Shown one piece after another: positions 53,496 to 62,936 of a stretch of DNA of 64,000 nt. The notes beneath the pieces were generated by a model, which worked only from the letters and a program-made list of their open reading frames with translations, had not been told where the DNA came from and did not search any database. Each line of letters starts with the position of its first letter. Position 1 is the first letter of the stretch. A program made the position numbers and the translations under genes. This stretch comes from Nocardioides marinisabuli (GTDB lineage: Bacteria; Actinomycetota; Actinomycetes; Propionibacteriales; Nocardioidaceae): the NCBI RefSeq assembly GCF_013466785.1, contig NZ_CP059163.1, forward strand, positions 3,038,001 to 3,102,000, in the 5' to 3' direction.

Positions 53496-54777
53496 TCCGC
53501 TGGCCAGCACCGCACGCCGAGAGGCCGGTCGCCCACGATGGTGGGTGGTCGGCCTCTCGCTGTCCCTGCTGCTGGTCGTGGTCGGGCTCGCCTGGCGCGC
53601 CCTCGACGACCCGTACGTCGCCACGCCCGGCGGCAGCGCGGCCCCGACCGCGCGCCCCGGCCAGGCGGCGCTGGCGCTCGCCGACCTCGAGGCCGCGATC
53701 GAGCGCGGTGACGCCGCCGCCGCCGCCGCGCTCGCCCCGAGCGGCGACGCCGACGCAGCGGACCGGCTGCGCGCCGTGGTCGAGAACGCCGAGGACCTGG
53801 GCCTCGAGGGCGTCACGCTGCGCTACGTCGACCAGGACGGCGGCACCGACCCGACCGGCGCCTGGCAGGCCGTCGTCGACGTGACCTGGCAGATCGCCGG
53901 CTTCGACCCCGCGCCGGCGCGCAGCGAGGTGCTCTTCGCGCTGCGCAACGTCACCGAGCCGACCGGCGACAGGGTCGCCGTCACCGCGGCCGGGGCCGCC
54001 GGGGGCCGCGCCCCGCTGTGGCTGAGCGACGACCTGCGGGTGCGGCGTACGGACTCACGGGTGGTGGCCGTGGCCGGCAGCCAGCGCGACCTGGCCCGCT
54101 ACGACCGCCTGGCCCGCCTAGCGCTGCCGGTGGTCCGCGAGGTGCTGCCCGAGGTCGAGCGCCGGCTGGTGGTCGAGGTCCCGCGCACCGCCGCCGGCCT
54201 CGACGCCGCGCTCGACGCCGACGAGGGCACCTACGCCGACATCGCGGCGGTGACGACCAGCCCCGACGGCGAGGTCCGGGAGGCAGGGCCGCTGCACGTG
54301 CTGGTCAACCCGTCGGAGATGGGCCGGCTCAAACAGGTCGGGGCCCAGGTGGTGATGAGCCACGAGGCGGCGCACGCGCTGAGCGACGCACCGATGAGCC
54401 GGGCCCCGCTGTGGCTGGTGGAGGGGTTCGCCGACTACGTGGCCCTGCGCGACGTCGACCTGCCCGACACCGAGGTGGCCGCACAGCTCGCCGATCAGGT
54501 GCAGGAGAACGGGCTGCCCGACGACCTGCCCGGCCCCGCCGAGCTCGGCGTGGGGGCGCCGTACCTCGGGGCGTCGTACGAGGCCGCCTGGCTGGCCACC
54601 CGCGAGCTGGCCCGCGCGGGCGGCGAGGACGCGCTCGTCGAGCTCTACCGGTCGGTCGGGGCCGGCGACGACCTCGATGCGGCACTGCGCGACGTCGTCG
54701 GCCTCAGCCGTGACGAGCTGGTCGCGCGCTGGCGTGACGCGATGCGCTCGCTCGCCGAGCAGGCGGACGCGGCGTGA
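53437..54777 (+). CDS. Membrane-anchored gluzincin metalloprotease-like protein
   Basis: One N-terminal membrane helix (WWVVGLSLSLLLVVVGLAW) then an extracellular domain. Zinc motif HEAAH (His309 counted from GTG 53437) and Glu329 in LVEGFADYVALRD give HExxH-x-E gluzincin geometry. Substrate unknown. The start is uncertain: GTG 53437 overlaps the NlpC gene by 59 nt; GTG 53544 would begin inside the helix; the natural-looking start near 53500 is CTG. The stop overlaps the next GTG. Probably in an operon with the NlpC and M48 genes. Confidence 0.75.
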   Translation: MSRSPASARCPSSGPPDPADPLASTARREAGRPRWWVVGLSLSLLLVVVGLAWRALDDPYVATPGGSAAPTARPGQAALALADLEAAIERGDAAAAAALAPSGDADAADRLRAVVENAEDLGLEGVTLRYVDQDGGTDPTGAWQAVVDVTWQIAGFDPAPARSEVLFALRNVTEPTGDRVAVTAAGAAGGRAPLWLSDDLRVRRTDSRVVAVAGSQRDLARYDRLARLALPVVREVLPEVERRLVVEVPRTAAGLDAALDADEGTYADIAAVTTSPDGEVREAGPLHVLVNPSEMGRLKQVGAQVVMSHEAAHALSDAPMSRAPLWLVEGFADYVALRDVDLPDTEVAAQLADQVQENGLPDDLPGPAELGVGAPYLGASYEAAWLATRELARAGGEDALVELYRSVGAGDDLDAALRDVVGLSRDELVARWRDAMRSLAEQADAA

Positions 54778-56009
54778 CCGAGCAGGAGCGGGCCGGCGAG
54801 CACCGGCAGGGCGCGCACACGCGGACGGCGTGGCTGGTGCTGCTGGTCGCGGGGTCCCTCTTCGCGCTGCTGGCCTGGTGGCTGGTGCCCTGGGACCCGG
54901 TGCCGGGCGGCCGCCCCGACCCGGTCGACCCGGAGGACTACTTCACCGCCGCCCACATCGCGCGTGCCGAGTCCTTCTCCGACTGGGTGCGCACCTGGAG
55001 CCTCTCGTCGCTCGGCCTGTCGCTGTTGGTGGCGGCGGTCGCGGGGTTCACCTCGCTCGGCCGGCGGCTGGTGGCGCGGCTGCCTGGACCCTGGTGGGCG
55101 CAGGTGGTGCTCGTCGTGGCGCTGCTCGAGGTGGCCGGTCGGGTGCTCACCCTGCCCTTCGCGGTGCTGGTGCGTCGGCGCGTCCTGGAGGAGGGGCTGT
55201 CCACCCAGTCGTGGTGGGGCTTCGCCCGCGACCTCGCGGTCCGCGAGGGGCTGACCGTGGTCGTGACCTCGCTGGGGCTGCTGGCGCTGATGGTCTGCGC
55301 GCGGCGCTTCCCGCGGCGCTGGCCCGCGGTGGCCGGGGGAGTGCTCGGCGTGCTCGTGCTCCTCGGCTCGTTCGTCTACCCGCTGCTCGTCGAACCGCTC
55401 TTCAACGACTTCGAACCGCTTGAGAACGGGTCGCTGCGCAGCAGCGTGCTGGCACTGGCCGAGACCGAGGGGGTCGAGGTCGACGAGGTGCTCGTCGCCG
55501 ACGCGTCACGGCGTACGACGACCCTCAACGCCTACGTCTCCGGCTTCGGCCAGACCCGCCGGGTGGTGCTCTACGACACGCTGGTGCGCGACCTGCCCGA
55601 GGACCAGGCACTGTCGGTGGTCGCACACGAGCTGGTGCACGCCAAGCACGACGACGTGCTCGTCGGCTCGGTGCTGGGCGCGGTGGGCGTGGCGGCCGCG
55701 GTGGGCCTGGCCGGGGTGCTGCTGCGCCGGCGAGACGTCCGGCAGGCGGGCACCTTGCCGCTCGTGCTGGCGATGCTGGCGATCGGGACGGTGCTCGCCG
55801 CGCCGATCCAGAACGGCATCAGCCGGACCGTGGAGACCCGAGCAGACGTTGAAGCCCTCCGGGCCACGGGGGACCCGGAGGGCTTCGTCGAGCTGCAGCG
55901 TCAGTTGGCGGTGCGGTCGTTGAGCGATCCCAATCCATCAACTATCTACGCTGTGTGGTTCTACAGCCATCCGCCCTTACACGACCGCTTAACGAGCGCC
56001 ACGAACTGA
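54774..56009 (+). CDS. M48-family (Ste24/CAAX-like) membrane metalloprotease
   Basis: 411 residues. An N-terminal helix, then helices around 75-95, 105-130, 160-180 and 190-210, the zinc motif HELVH (His285, His289), two more helices, and the distal EtraD-type ligand in VETRADVEALRATGD; ends SHPPLHDRL, all as in Ste24-type enzymes. GTG 54774 overlaps the previous stop. Its last 60 bases use AT-richer codons than the rest. Substrate unknown. Confidence 0.9.
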   Translation: MTEQERAGEHRQGAHTRTAWLVLLVAGSLFALLAWWLVPWDPVPGGRPDPVDPEDYFTAAHIARAESFSDWVRTWSLSSLGLSLLVAAVAGFTSLGRRLVARLPGPWWAQVVLVVALLEVAGRVLTLPFAVLVRRRVLEEGLSTQSWWGFARDLAVREGLTVVVTSLGLLALMVCARRFPRRWPAVAGGVLGVLVLLGSFVYPLLVEPLFNDFEPLENGSLRSSVLALAETEGVEVDEVLVADASRRTTTLNAYVSGFGQTRRVVLYDTLVRDLPEDQALSVVAHELVHAKHDDVLVGSVLGAVGVAAAVGLAGVLLRRRDVRQAGTLPLVLAMLAIGTVLAAPIQNGISRTVETRADVEALRATGDPEGFVELQRQLAVRSLSDPNPSTIYAVWFYSHPPLHDRLTSATN

Positions 56010-56028
56010 GCGGTTGTGGAAGGGATTA

Positions 56029-56232
56029 TCAGCCGGCGGTGCCGCCGATGCCGTCGATCTGGTCGCTGGTGTCGGTGAAGGCGTCATTGATCTGCCCGCC
56101 GAGCGTGATGACGATAGCGACGATGACCGCCGCGATACCCGCGACAAGAAGGCCGTACTCGACGGCGGAGGCGCCGCGCTCGTCCATCTTGGCCTTCTGG
56201 CCGGCAATCATGGTCATAAGAAACTGAATCAT
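56029..56232 (-). CDS. Flp-family type IVb pilin
   Basis: 67 residues. GASAVEYGLLVAGIAAVIVAIV is the Flp signature with the conserved Glu-Tyr after the prepilin cleavage site (G-A in DERG-ASAVEYG). ATG 56232 with GAGGGAGA upstream. It lies downstream of the tad operon on the same strand, 146 nt after the response regulator, so it can be made at its own higher level. Composition is less GC-rich than neighbours. Confidence 0.9.
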   Translation of the reverse strand: MIQFLMTMIAGQKAKMDERGASAVEYGLLVAGIAAVIVAIVITLGGQINDAFTDTSDQIDGIGGTAG

Positions 56233-56334
56233 GCTGATCTCCCTCGAATCAGTCGGTCCCGGACAGGGGGTGGGACCTGATGCCTCAAGGATGCCGAGGA
56301 AGGACCTGTCGCGGATCGGGAGAAGGTGCGCGGT

Positions 56335-56360
56335 CGGCGTAGTCCATTCGGACTACGCCG
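56335..56360 (-). terminator. Hairpin between response regulator and flp
   Basis: CGGCGTAGTCC and GGACTACGCCG form a perfect 11-bp stem around a 4-nt loop, 19 nt after the regulator stop. It would end the long tad operon before flp; the rest of the 56233-56378 spacer has no promoter I can name. Confidence 0.7.
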
Positions 56361-56378
56361 CGTCGCGCCAGGCCAGCG

Positions 56379-57032
56379 CTACCTCGGGTTGCGCTGAACC
56401 GAGGACAGCAGTCCGACCCGCATGGCAGTCACCAGGGCCTGGGCCCGGTTGGCGGCACCGAGCTTCTGGTAGATCTTGGCGATGTGCGACTTGGCGGTCG
56501 ACTCGCTCATGTAGAGCTTGTCGCCGATGGCCGCTGCACCCAGCCCGTCGGCGAGCAGCACCAGCACCTCGTGCTCGCGGTCGGTCAGTCGCGACGACTC
56601 CGCGGCCCCGCGGCGCATCATCGCGCCGACGAGACCCGAGCAGATGAAAGAGCGAGGTGACACCTTGGCGTGGCGGGCGGCCTTGACCACCTCGTCGGAG
56701 GGGGCGTCCTTGCCGACGAACCCGGAGGCGCCGGCCTCCATGGCAGCGAAGATCTGGTCGTCGCCGGAGTGCATGGTCAGCACCACCAGCCCGACCTCGG
56801 GGTGGTCGCGACGCAGGGCGCGCACGATGTCGAGGCCGGTGCCGTCCTGGAGCTGGAGGTCGGTGACCACAACCTCGGGGCGGTGCTCGGCGAAGAGGGC
56901 GAGGGCCTCGGTGACGGAGCCGGCCGTGCCGACGACCGTCATGTCGGCGTGCATCTCGAAGACGCCGCCGAGGCCGTCGCGGATCAGCTGGTGGTCGTCG
57001 ACCAGCATCACCCTCGTCTGCGACTCGCTCAT
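56379..57032 (-). CDS. NarL/LuxR-family response regulator
   Basis: 217 residues. Receiver with Asp58 (VVVTDLQL), Thr in VLTMHSG and Lys in FVGKDAP, then a LuxR HTH about 150-210 (LTDREHEVLVLLADGL...SHIAKIYQKLG). ATG 57032 overlaps the kinase stop. Paired with the histidine kinase and in the same unit as tadC, so it probably regulates pilus genes, including flp. Confidence 0.92.
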   Translation of the reverse strand: MSESQTRVMLVDDHQLIRDGLGGVFEMHADMTVVGTAGSVTEALALFAEHRPEVVVTDLQLQDGTGLDIVRALRRDHPEVGLVVLTMHSGDDQIFAAMEAGASGFVGKDAPSDEVVKAARHAKVSPRSFICSGLVGAMMRRGAAESSRLTDREHEVLVLLADGLGAAAIGDKLYMSESTAKSHIAKIYQKLGAANRAQALVTAMRVGLLSSVQRNPR

Positions 57033-58639
57033 GTCGTCACCTGGACCTCTCGGGGGGACTCGCTCTCGTGCCCGGGGGTGGGGGCCCGGTGACCGGACGG
57101 TACCGCGACCGCCACCCGCAGCCCGCCGCCGGGCGGCTCCTCGATGTCGAGCTGGGCGCCGATCAGGGCGGCCCGCTCGCGCATGATGCCCAGGCCGTAG
57201 GAGTCGGCGCGCGCGTCGAGCGGCAGCCCGATGTCGCCGAGGCCGCGTCCGTTGTCGGTCACAGCGATGCTGGCGGCAGGAGCGTCGACGTGGCAGTGCA
57301 CCCGGATCAGCGTGCACTGGGCGTGCTTGACGGCGTTGTTGAGCGCCTCCTGGGTGATCCGGAAGAGCTCGGCCTCGACCTCGCCGCGCAGCCGCTGGGA
57401 CTTCTCGTCGAGAGTGACCTCGATGACCACGCCGGAGAGCTGGCTGAGGTTGCGGGCCAGCGAGCCGATGGCGGCGCCGAGGCTCTCGCTCTCGCCGACG
57501 GTGGTGCGCAGGGTGATGACCGAGCGGCGCACCTCGGCGACGACCTCGGTGACCCGCTCGCGCAGCATCGCGAAGCGGTCGGCCTGCTCGGGCGAGGTGG
57601 CGCCGGCGGCCAGCGCGTCGACCAGGTAGCCGAGCGAGGCGATCTCCTGCGCCACGCCGTCGTGCATCTCGCGGGAGAGCCGACGGCGCTCGTCGGCGGT
57701 CGCGGCGTCGCGGAAGGCGGTGAAGAGCAGCGCGGTCTCGAGGTGCACGGTGCTGACCTCGAGCTGACGGGTCAGCCGACGCACCGTGCGTGGCAGGTCG
57801 AGCGCGCCCGGGTCGAGCCGGTCGGAGAAGACGCCGGCGACGATACCGGGCTGGGGCGACTCAGGCCGCAGCGGGAACGCGAAGCTCTGGCCGTCGGTCT
57901 CGAGCCTGCCCGAGCGCTGCGCCAGCCGCGCCAGCAACGCGGTGTGGGCCGAGCCTGAGTCGTCGAGCGTACGGCTCAGCAACGGCGTCAGCTCGTCGTC
58001 GCCGACGTAGAGCACCAGGTCGGCGGTCGGCAGCTCGTCTCGGACCGCGCTGAGGATGGCGCCGCCTAGGCTGCGTGGTTCCAATCCCGAGCTGAGCCCC
58101 TCGGAGAGCTGGTTGAGCTCGTGCAGCAGCTCGCTGGCGTGTCGGTAGGGCAACAGCGGGTCTGGCTCGCTGAGGGCGGAGCGCAGGAAGGAGGCAACCA
58201 TCCCCAGTCCCAACCCCATGGTCAGCCAGGTGAACGCGGCGAGCAATTCGTCCTGATCGAGCGTCACCTGCGTCAAACCCAGCACCAGCCCCGCAGCAGC
58301 GACGACGATGCCGAGTGCCGTCAGCACCCCCCGGGCGCCGCAGCGCAGCCCGGCAACGAAAGGAGGCGCCGCCAGTGCGCCAAGGATGGCAGGCGAGTCG
58401 CCAAGCGCGAGCAGACAGGTAATGGTCACCGCCGTCGCCTCGACCACGGTCAGAACGATTGGGTGCCTCTGTGATCGGCGCTCGATCAGGAAGAGTGCGA
58501 TCCAGAGCGCCCCCAGCACGCTGAGGCCTACCAACCCTTCGCGGTCGCGCCCCCAGAGCAGCGGTCCGCCGATGGCCAGCAGCACGAAGGCGCGGGCGGC
58601 GGCGTTGATGCGTAGGGCCTGACGATGGGCTAGGAGCAC
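57029..58639 (-). CDS. NarL-type sensor histidine kinase, membrane bound
   Basis: 536 residues. Five to six N-terminal membrane helices (about 15-155), a GAF-like linker (about 185-300), HisKA_3 with phospho-His in SREMHDGVAQEIASLGY, and a HATPase with EALNNAVKHAQ and DNGRGLGD. GTG 58639 begins 7 nt after tadC. Signal unknown; the membrane part has no extracytoplasmic domain, suggesting a membrane-borne or intracellular cue. Confidence 0.9.
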   Translation of the reverse strand: MLLAHRQALRINAAARAFVLLAIGGPLLWGRDREGLVGLSVLGALWIALFLIERRSQRHPIVLTVVEATAVTITCLLALGDSPAILGALAAPPFVAGLRCGARGVLTALGIVVAAAGLVLGLTQVTLDQDELLAAFTWLTMGLGLGMVASFLRSALSEPDPLLPYRHASELLHELNQLSEGLSSGLEPRSLGGAILSAVRDELPTADLVLYVGDDELTPLLSRTLDDSGSAHTALLARLAQRSGRLETDGQSFAFPLRPESPQPGIVAGVFSDRLDPGALDLPRTVRRLTRQLEVSTVHLETALLFTAFRDAATADERRRLSREMHDGVAQEIASLGYLVDALAAGATSPEQADRFAMLRERVTEVVAEVRRSVITLRTTVGESESLGAAIGSLARNLSQLSGVVIEVTLDEKSQRLRGEVEAELFRITQEALNNAVKHAQCTLIRVHCHVDAPAASIAVTDNGRGLGDIGLPLDARADSYGLGIMRERAALIGAQLDIEEPPGGGLRVAVAVPSGHRAPTPGHESESPREVQVTT

Positions 58640-58646
58640 GGTGGGA

Positions 58647-59573
58647 TCATCCCAGACCGCCGTCCATGATGCTTATCGCGGCAGGGCCCATCACCGCCAC
58701 GAACAGGCACGGCAGGATGAAGAAGATCAGCGGCACGGTGATCTTCACCGGCACCTGCTGGGCCTTCTCCTCCGCGCGCTGTCGCCGCTTGACCCGCATC
58801 TCGCCGCCCTGCACCCGCAGCACCTGAGCCACCGGGATGCCGAACGAGTCGGCCTGCACCATCGCGCTGACGAAGGACTTGAGGTCGGCGACGTCGGTGC
58901 GATCGGCCATCGCGCGCAGCGCGGCGGAGCGCCCCTGCCCGATCTGCATCTCGCGCAGCACCCGGGCGAACTCGTCGGCTACCGGCCCCTGAGTGTTACG
59001 GGCCACCTGCTGCACCGCGGCGTCGAATCCAAGACCCGACTCGACACTGATGGTCATCAGGTCGATCGCGTCGGGCAGGTCCTTGGTGATGCGCTGGGTG
59101 CGGTCGTAGGCCTGCTGGTAGAGGTACAGCCCGGGCGCGAGGAAGCCCAGCGCCAGCCCTGCCGCCACCGCTGCCACCAGCGCGGGCGTGGACAGGCCGA
59201 GCAGCAGCCCCAGCACGAGTCCGGCAGCCAGACCAGCGACGGCGCCGATGACCTTGCCGGAGACGACCCGGTCGACGTCCCATCCGGCGGGGTTGCCGGC
59301 CAGGTCGAGCTTGCGGCGGATCCGGTCGGCCGAGTCGCCCCCCGACAGCCGGCGACCCACACCCAGGGCCCTGGCCTGCAGCGGCTCGAGCACCCGCTCG
59401 GAGAACGGGCGGTCGACCTCGGTGGTCAGCTCCTTGGGGGCGTCGGTCATCGCCTGCAGGACCGCCAAGGAACGACCGACCCCGCTCGCCTCGGCGTCGG
59501 TGGTCGTGGCAGCGGCTAGCAGCACCAGCGCCGAGACGATGAGGACGACGCCCAGGAGCAGCAGCATCACCAT
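58647..59573 (-). CDS. tadC: Tad pilus inner-membrane protein TadC
   Basis: 308 residues, type II secretion F-domain protein. N-terminal helix, paired helices around 108-150, cytoplasmic F domain (DLPDAIDLMTISVESGLGFDAAV, RTDVADLKSFVSAMVQADSFG) and a C-terminal helix (ITVPLIFFILPCLFVAVMG). 1 nt after tadB. Forms the assembly platform with TadB. Confidence 0.9.
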   Translation of the reverse strand: MVMLLLLGVVLIVSALVLLAAATTTDAEASGVGRSLAVLQAMTDAPKELTTEVDRPFSERVLEPLQARALGVGRRLSGGDSADRIRRKLDLAGNPAGWDVDRVVSGKVIGAVAGLAAGLVLGLLLGLSTPALVAAVAAGLALGFLAPGLYLYQQAYDRTQRITKDLPDAIDLMTISVESGLGFDAAVQQVARNTQGPVADEFARVLREMQIGQGRSAALRAMADRTDVADLKSFVSAMVQADSFGIPVAQVLRVQGGEMRVKRRQRAEEKAQQVPVKITVPLIFFILPCLFVAVMGPAAISIMDGGLG

Positions 59574-59574
59574 C

Positions 59575-61491
59575 TCAGACCTCCACCTTGATGAGCTTGC
59601 TCATCCAGAACGCCCCGACTCCCAGCCAGAGCCCGGCGCCAACGAGCATGATCAATCCGCGCGGGTCGGTGAACAGGACCATCACGTAGTCGCGCTGCGT
59701 GAAGAACAGGTAGAGCAGGAACAGCGGAGGCAGACCGCCGAGCACGTACGCCGACAGCTTGCCCTCGGCGGCCAGAGCAGCGACCTGCCGCTTGATGTAG
59801 GCCCGTTCGCGCATCGTGCCGGCCACGGTGTCGAGCAGCTCGGCGAGGTTGCCGCCGACCTGGCGCTGGATGCGGATCGCCATCACCACCCACTCGAAGT
59901 CCTTGCTGTCGAACCGCTCGGCGACGCCCTCGAGCGCCTCCTCGAGCGTGACGCCCAGCCGGGTCTCGGCCAGCACCCGGCGGAACTCGCCTGCGATCGG
60001 CTCCTGCCCCTCGCGCACCACGGTGTCGACGGACTGGCTCAGCGACAGGCCGGCCGACAGCGAGCCGGAGATGAGACCGAGGGTCTCGGGCAGCAGCTCG
60101 TCGAACTTCTTGCGCCGCCGCGAGCGGCGTACGCCGAGGTAGAGCCACGGGCCGAGGGCGCCCAGCGCCAGCAGCACCAGTGCGACGCCGATCGACCCGC
60201 CGCCGAGCAGCAGCCCGAGAAGGCCGGTGCCGACGATGATGCCGACGTGGACCAGCAGCCACTCGGGTGCCTTGAGCTCGCTGCCGGCGGCCTCGAGGCG
60301 TGCGGCGATGCGGGCCTCGAGCCCGCGGTTGCGGCGCAGGACCTGGCCGGCGGCCTGCTTGGCCTGGGCCAGCGCCTGCTCGGGGTCGACCCGGGTCGGC
60401 GCGACGACGGGGGTGCCGGGGCGCATCGTGGCGGCGGCGTAGGCATCGACGCGCTCGGCGGGGCCGGGCGCGGCCTGGCGGCGCGGCACCAGCAGCACGG
60501 CGAGAGCGACCAGACCGACGCCGAGGGCGGCCCCGCCCACCCAGATCGTCCAGCCGGGGGCGCTCCAGCCGTTGTCGGTGGCGACCAGGTCGTCGACGCC
60601 GGTGCCGCCGGCGACCGACTGGGCCACCGGCACGAACGCCTCGGCGACCACGGGGCCGCCGGGGGAGTCGAGGGTGACGCGCACGGTCTGCTCGGTGGCG
60701 TCGAGGTCGGCCGGCAGCGCGGCGGTGACGAGCAGCTGGCGCTCGAGCTCCTCGGCCTCGGCGGCGAAGGCGGCCGCGAGCGCCTCGCTGGTGGCGGGTA
60801 CGACGCGGCCGTCGCCGGCGGCGGCCAGCTCGCGCAGCCGCGCGTCGGCACCCCGGAGCGAGATCACGTCGAGCCCGACCTCGGCGGCCGCGACCGCCGC
60901 GGCGGCCTCGTCGAGCGGGGTCGAGGTGGTGTCGGCGCCGTCGGAGAGCACCAGCACGGTGCGCTGGCCCTCCGTGCCGGCCAGCTCGACGGCCGCCAGG
61001 ACGGCCTCGTGCAGGGCGGTGCCGCGGCTCAGGGTCAACGAGTCGATGACGGCGCGGGCGGCGTCACGGTCGGCGGTGAGCACCTGGGGGGTGGCGACCT
61101 CGCCGGCGAAGGTGACCACGCCGACCAGCACGTCGTCGGGGGCCTGGGCCAGGAAGTCGCGGGCCGCCTGCTGGGCCGCCTCGAACCGTTCACCGGCCAT
61201 CGAGTTGCTGGTGTCGATCGCGAGCACCGCGCTGCGCTGCACGGTGCTGGCCGACCCGGCCGAGCCGGCCGCCTCGGCCCGGGCCGACACGTCCTGGCCG
61301 CCGATGGTGACCGCGACCGAGGCCGGGTCGACGTCGGCGCCGGCGGGCACCGAGACCAGCAGCGACACGCCCTCGGCGGTGGGTTCGGCGTACGCGATGC
61401 TCGCCTCGCCGCCGGTGCCCGCGGCGGCGGCCGGTCCGGCCCCGAGCAGGACCAGCAGGAGCAGGAGGAGGGGCAGCGACCGGGGGCGCAT
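59575..61491 (-). CDS. tadB: VWA domain fused to TadB (type II secretion F) platform protein
   Basis: 638 residues. Signal peptide (LLLLLLVLLGAGPAAAA), extracytoplasmic von Willebrand A domain about 85-260 with an intact MIDAS (Asp93-x-Ser95-x-Ser97 in AIDTSNSM; Thr in SRGTALHEA; Asp in VLSDGADTT), a membrane helix about 315-335, then the TadB part: two helices and the F domain (PETLGLISGSLSAGLSLSQSV, EWVVMAIRIQRQVGGNLAELL), ending with further helices. ATG shares one base with the tadA stop. Such fusions occur in actinobacteria. Confidence 0.88.
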   Translation of the reverse strand: MRPRSLPLLLLLLVLLGAGPAAAAGTGGEASIAYAEPTAEGVSLLVSVPAGADVDPASVAVTIGGQDVSARAEAAGSAGSASTVQRSAVLAIDTSNSMAGERFEAAQQAARDFLAQAPDDVLVGVVTFAGEVATPQVLTADRDAARAVIDSLTLSRGTALHEAVLAAVELAGTEGQRTVLVLSDGADTTSTPLDEAAAAVAAAEVGLDVISLRGADARLRELAAAGDGRVVPATSEALAAAFAAEAEELERQLLVTAALPADLDATEQTVRVTLDSPGGPVVAEAFVPVAQSVAGGTGVDDLVATDNGWSAPGWTIWVGGAALGVGLVALAVLLVPRRQAAPGPAERVDAYAAATMRPGTPVVAPTRVDPEQALAQAKQAAGQVLRRNRGLEARIAARLEAAGSELKAPEWLLVHVGIIVGTGLLGLLLGGGSIGVALVLLALGALGPWLYLGVRRSRRRKKFDELLPETLGLISGSLSAGLSLSQSVDTVVREGQEPIAGEFRRVLAETRLGVTLEEALEGVAERFDSKDFEWVVMAIRIQRQVGGNLAELLDTVAGTMRERAYIKRQVAALAAEGKLSAYVLGGLPPLFLLYLFFTQRDYVMVLFTDPRGLIMLVGAGLWLGVGAFWMSKLIKVEV

Positions 61492-62936
61492 CAGATCCGG
61501 TCCGTGGCGAAGAGCAGCGGGTCGACGGTCACGTTGGCGTAGGCCATCTTCTCGAGGAACTTCGGGCGCAGCCCGGTGGCGCGCAGCCGCCCGAGCGACC
61601 GGCCGTCGCGGTCGAAGCCGAGCGAGGAGTCGAAGACGAAGATGTCCTGGAGCGTGATGACGTCGCCCTCCATCCGCTCCACCTCGGTGATGTGGGTGAT
61701 GCGGCGGGTGCCGTCCTTGAAGCGGGTCTGGTGGACGATCAGATCGACCGCGGAGGCCACCTGCTCGCGGATCGCGCGCACCGGCAGGTCCATGCCGGCC
61801 ATCAGCACCATCGTCTCCATCCGCGACAGGGTGTCGCGCGGGCCGTTGGAGTGCAGGGTGCAGATGGAGCCGTCGTGGCCGGTGTTCATGGCCTGGAGCA
61901 TGTCGAGCGCCGAGGCGTCGCGGACCTCACCGACGATGATCCGGTCGGGACGCATCCGCAGGCTGTTCTTGACCAGGTCGCGGATCGAGACCGCGCCCTT
62001 GCCCTCGATGTTGGCCGGGCGCGACTCCAGGCGCACCACGTGGTCCTGCTTGAGCTGCAGCTCGGCGGCGTCCTCGATGGTCACGATCCGCTCGTCGCCG
62101 GGGATGAAGGAGCTGAGCACGTTGAGCGTGGTCGTCTTGCCGGCGCCGGTGGAGCCGGAGACGATCACGTTGAGCCGCCCGCGCACGCAGGCGTCGAGGA
62201 AGTCGGCGGTCTGGTCGGACAGCGAGCCGAACCTGATCAGGTCGGCCACGGTCAGCGGGTCGGCGGCGAACTTGCGGATCGTCAGCGCCGAGCCGTCGAC
62301 GGCCAGCGGCGGCACGACCGCGTTGACGCGGCTGCCGTCGGGCAGCCGGGCGTCGACCATCGGCGAGGACTCGTCGACGCGACGACCGATGCGCGAGACG
62401 ATCTTGTCGATGGTGCGGCGCAGGTGGTCCTCGTCGGCGAACTTCGCCGCGGCGGGCACCAGCCGGCCGCTCTTCTCCAGCCAGATCGAGTCGTGGCCGT
62501 TGACCATCACCTCGGAGACGTCGGGGTCGCGCAGGAACGGCTCGATCGGCCCGTAGCCCAGGATGTCGTCGCTGATCTCCTGCGAGACCCGGTGGCGGTC
62601 GCTGCTGGAGAGCGGACGGTCCTGCTTGCCGAGCACCTCGGCCAGCACCGAGCGGACCCGCTGGTCGAGCTCGTCGGTGTCCATGTCGGCGTCGTAGAGG
62701 TGCGGGCCGAGCTGCTTGACCAGCTCGACGTGGACGCTGGCCTTGAGCTGCTCGAGCCGGTCGTCCTCGCGCCCGCCTAGGGTGCGCCGGGGCGTGGCGA
62801 GGGCCGCCTCCACCGGTGCCGGTACGACGCCGCTGGAGGCGCCGGCGCCGGCGCCGGCGTCGAGGCTGTCGGGCAGCTCGGTGGGGTCGAGGTCGGCGCG
62901 GCGGGCCGCGGCCAGCCGGTCGGAGAGGCTGCTCAT
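61491..62936 (-). CDS. tadA: Tad pilus secretion ATPase TadA/CpaF
   Basis: 481-residue type II/IV secretion ATPase. Order: N-terminal helical domain, DDILGYGPIEPFLRDPDVSEVMVNG, Walker A GSTGAGKTT, Asp box (IVTIEDAAELQL), Walker B RIIVGEVRD, His box CTLHSNGPRDTL. ATG 62936 overlaps the tadZ stop. Powers pilus assembly through TadB/TadC. Confidence 0.95.
   Translation of the reverse strand: MSSLSDRLAAARRADLDPTELPDSLDAGAGAGASSGVVPAPVEAALATPRRTLGGREDDRLEQLKASVHVELVKQLGPHLYDADMDTDELDQRVRSVLAEVLGKQDRPLSSSDRHRVSQEISDDILGYGPIEPFLRDPDVSEVMVNGHDSIWLEKSGRLVPAAAKFADEDHLRRTIDKIVSRIGRRVDESSPMVDARLPDGSRVNAVVPPLAVDGSALTIRKFAADPLTVADLIRFGSLSDQTADFLDACVRGRLNVIVSGSTGAGKTTTLNVLSSFIPGDERIVTIEDAAELQLKQDHVVRLESRPANIEGKGAVSIRDLVKNSLRMRPDRIIVGEVRDASALDMLQAMNTGHDGSICTLHSNGPRDTLSRMETMVLMAGMDLPVRAIREQVASAVDLIVHQTRFKDGTRRITHITEVERMEGDVITLQDIFVFDSSLGFDRDGRSLGRLRATGLRPKFLEKMAYANVTVDPLLFATDRI

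Noticed and set aside
55920..56378. A horizontally acquired patch, from the lower GC around flp and the end of the M48 gene
   Set aside because: The stretch is short, has no mobility gene, repeats or tRNA, and short pilin genes often deviate in composition.
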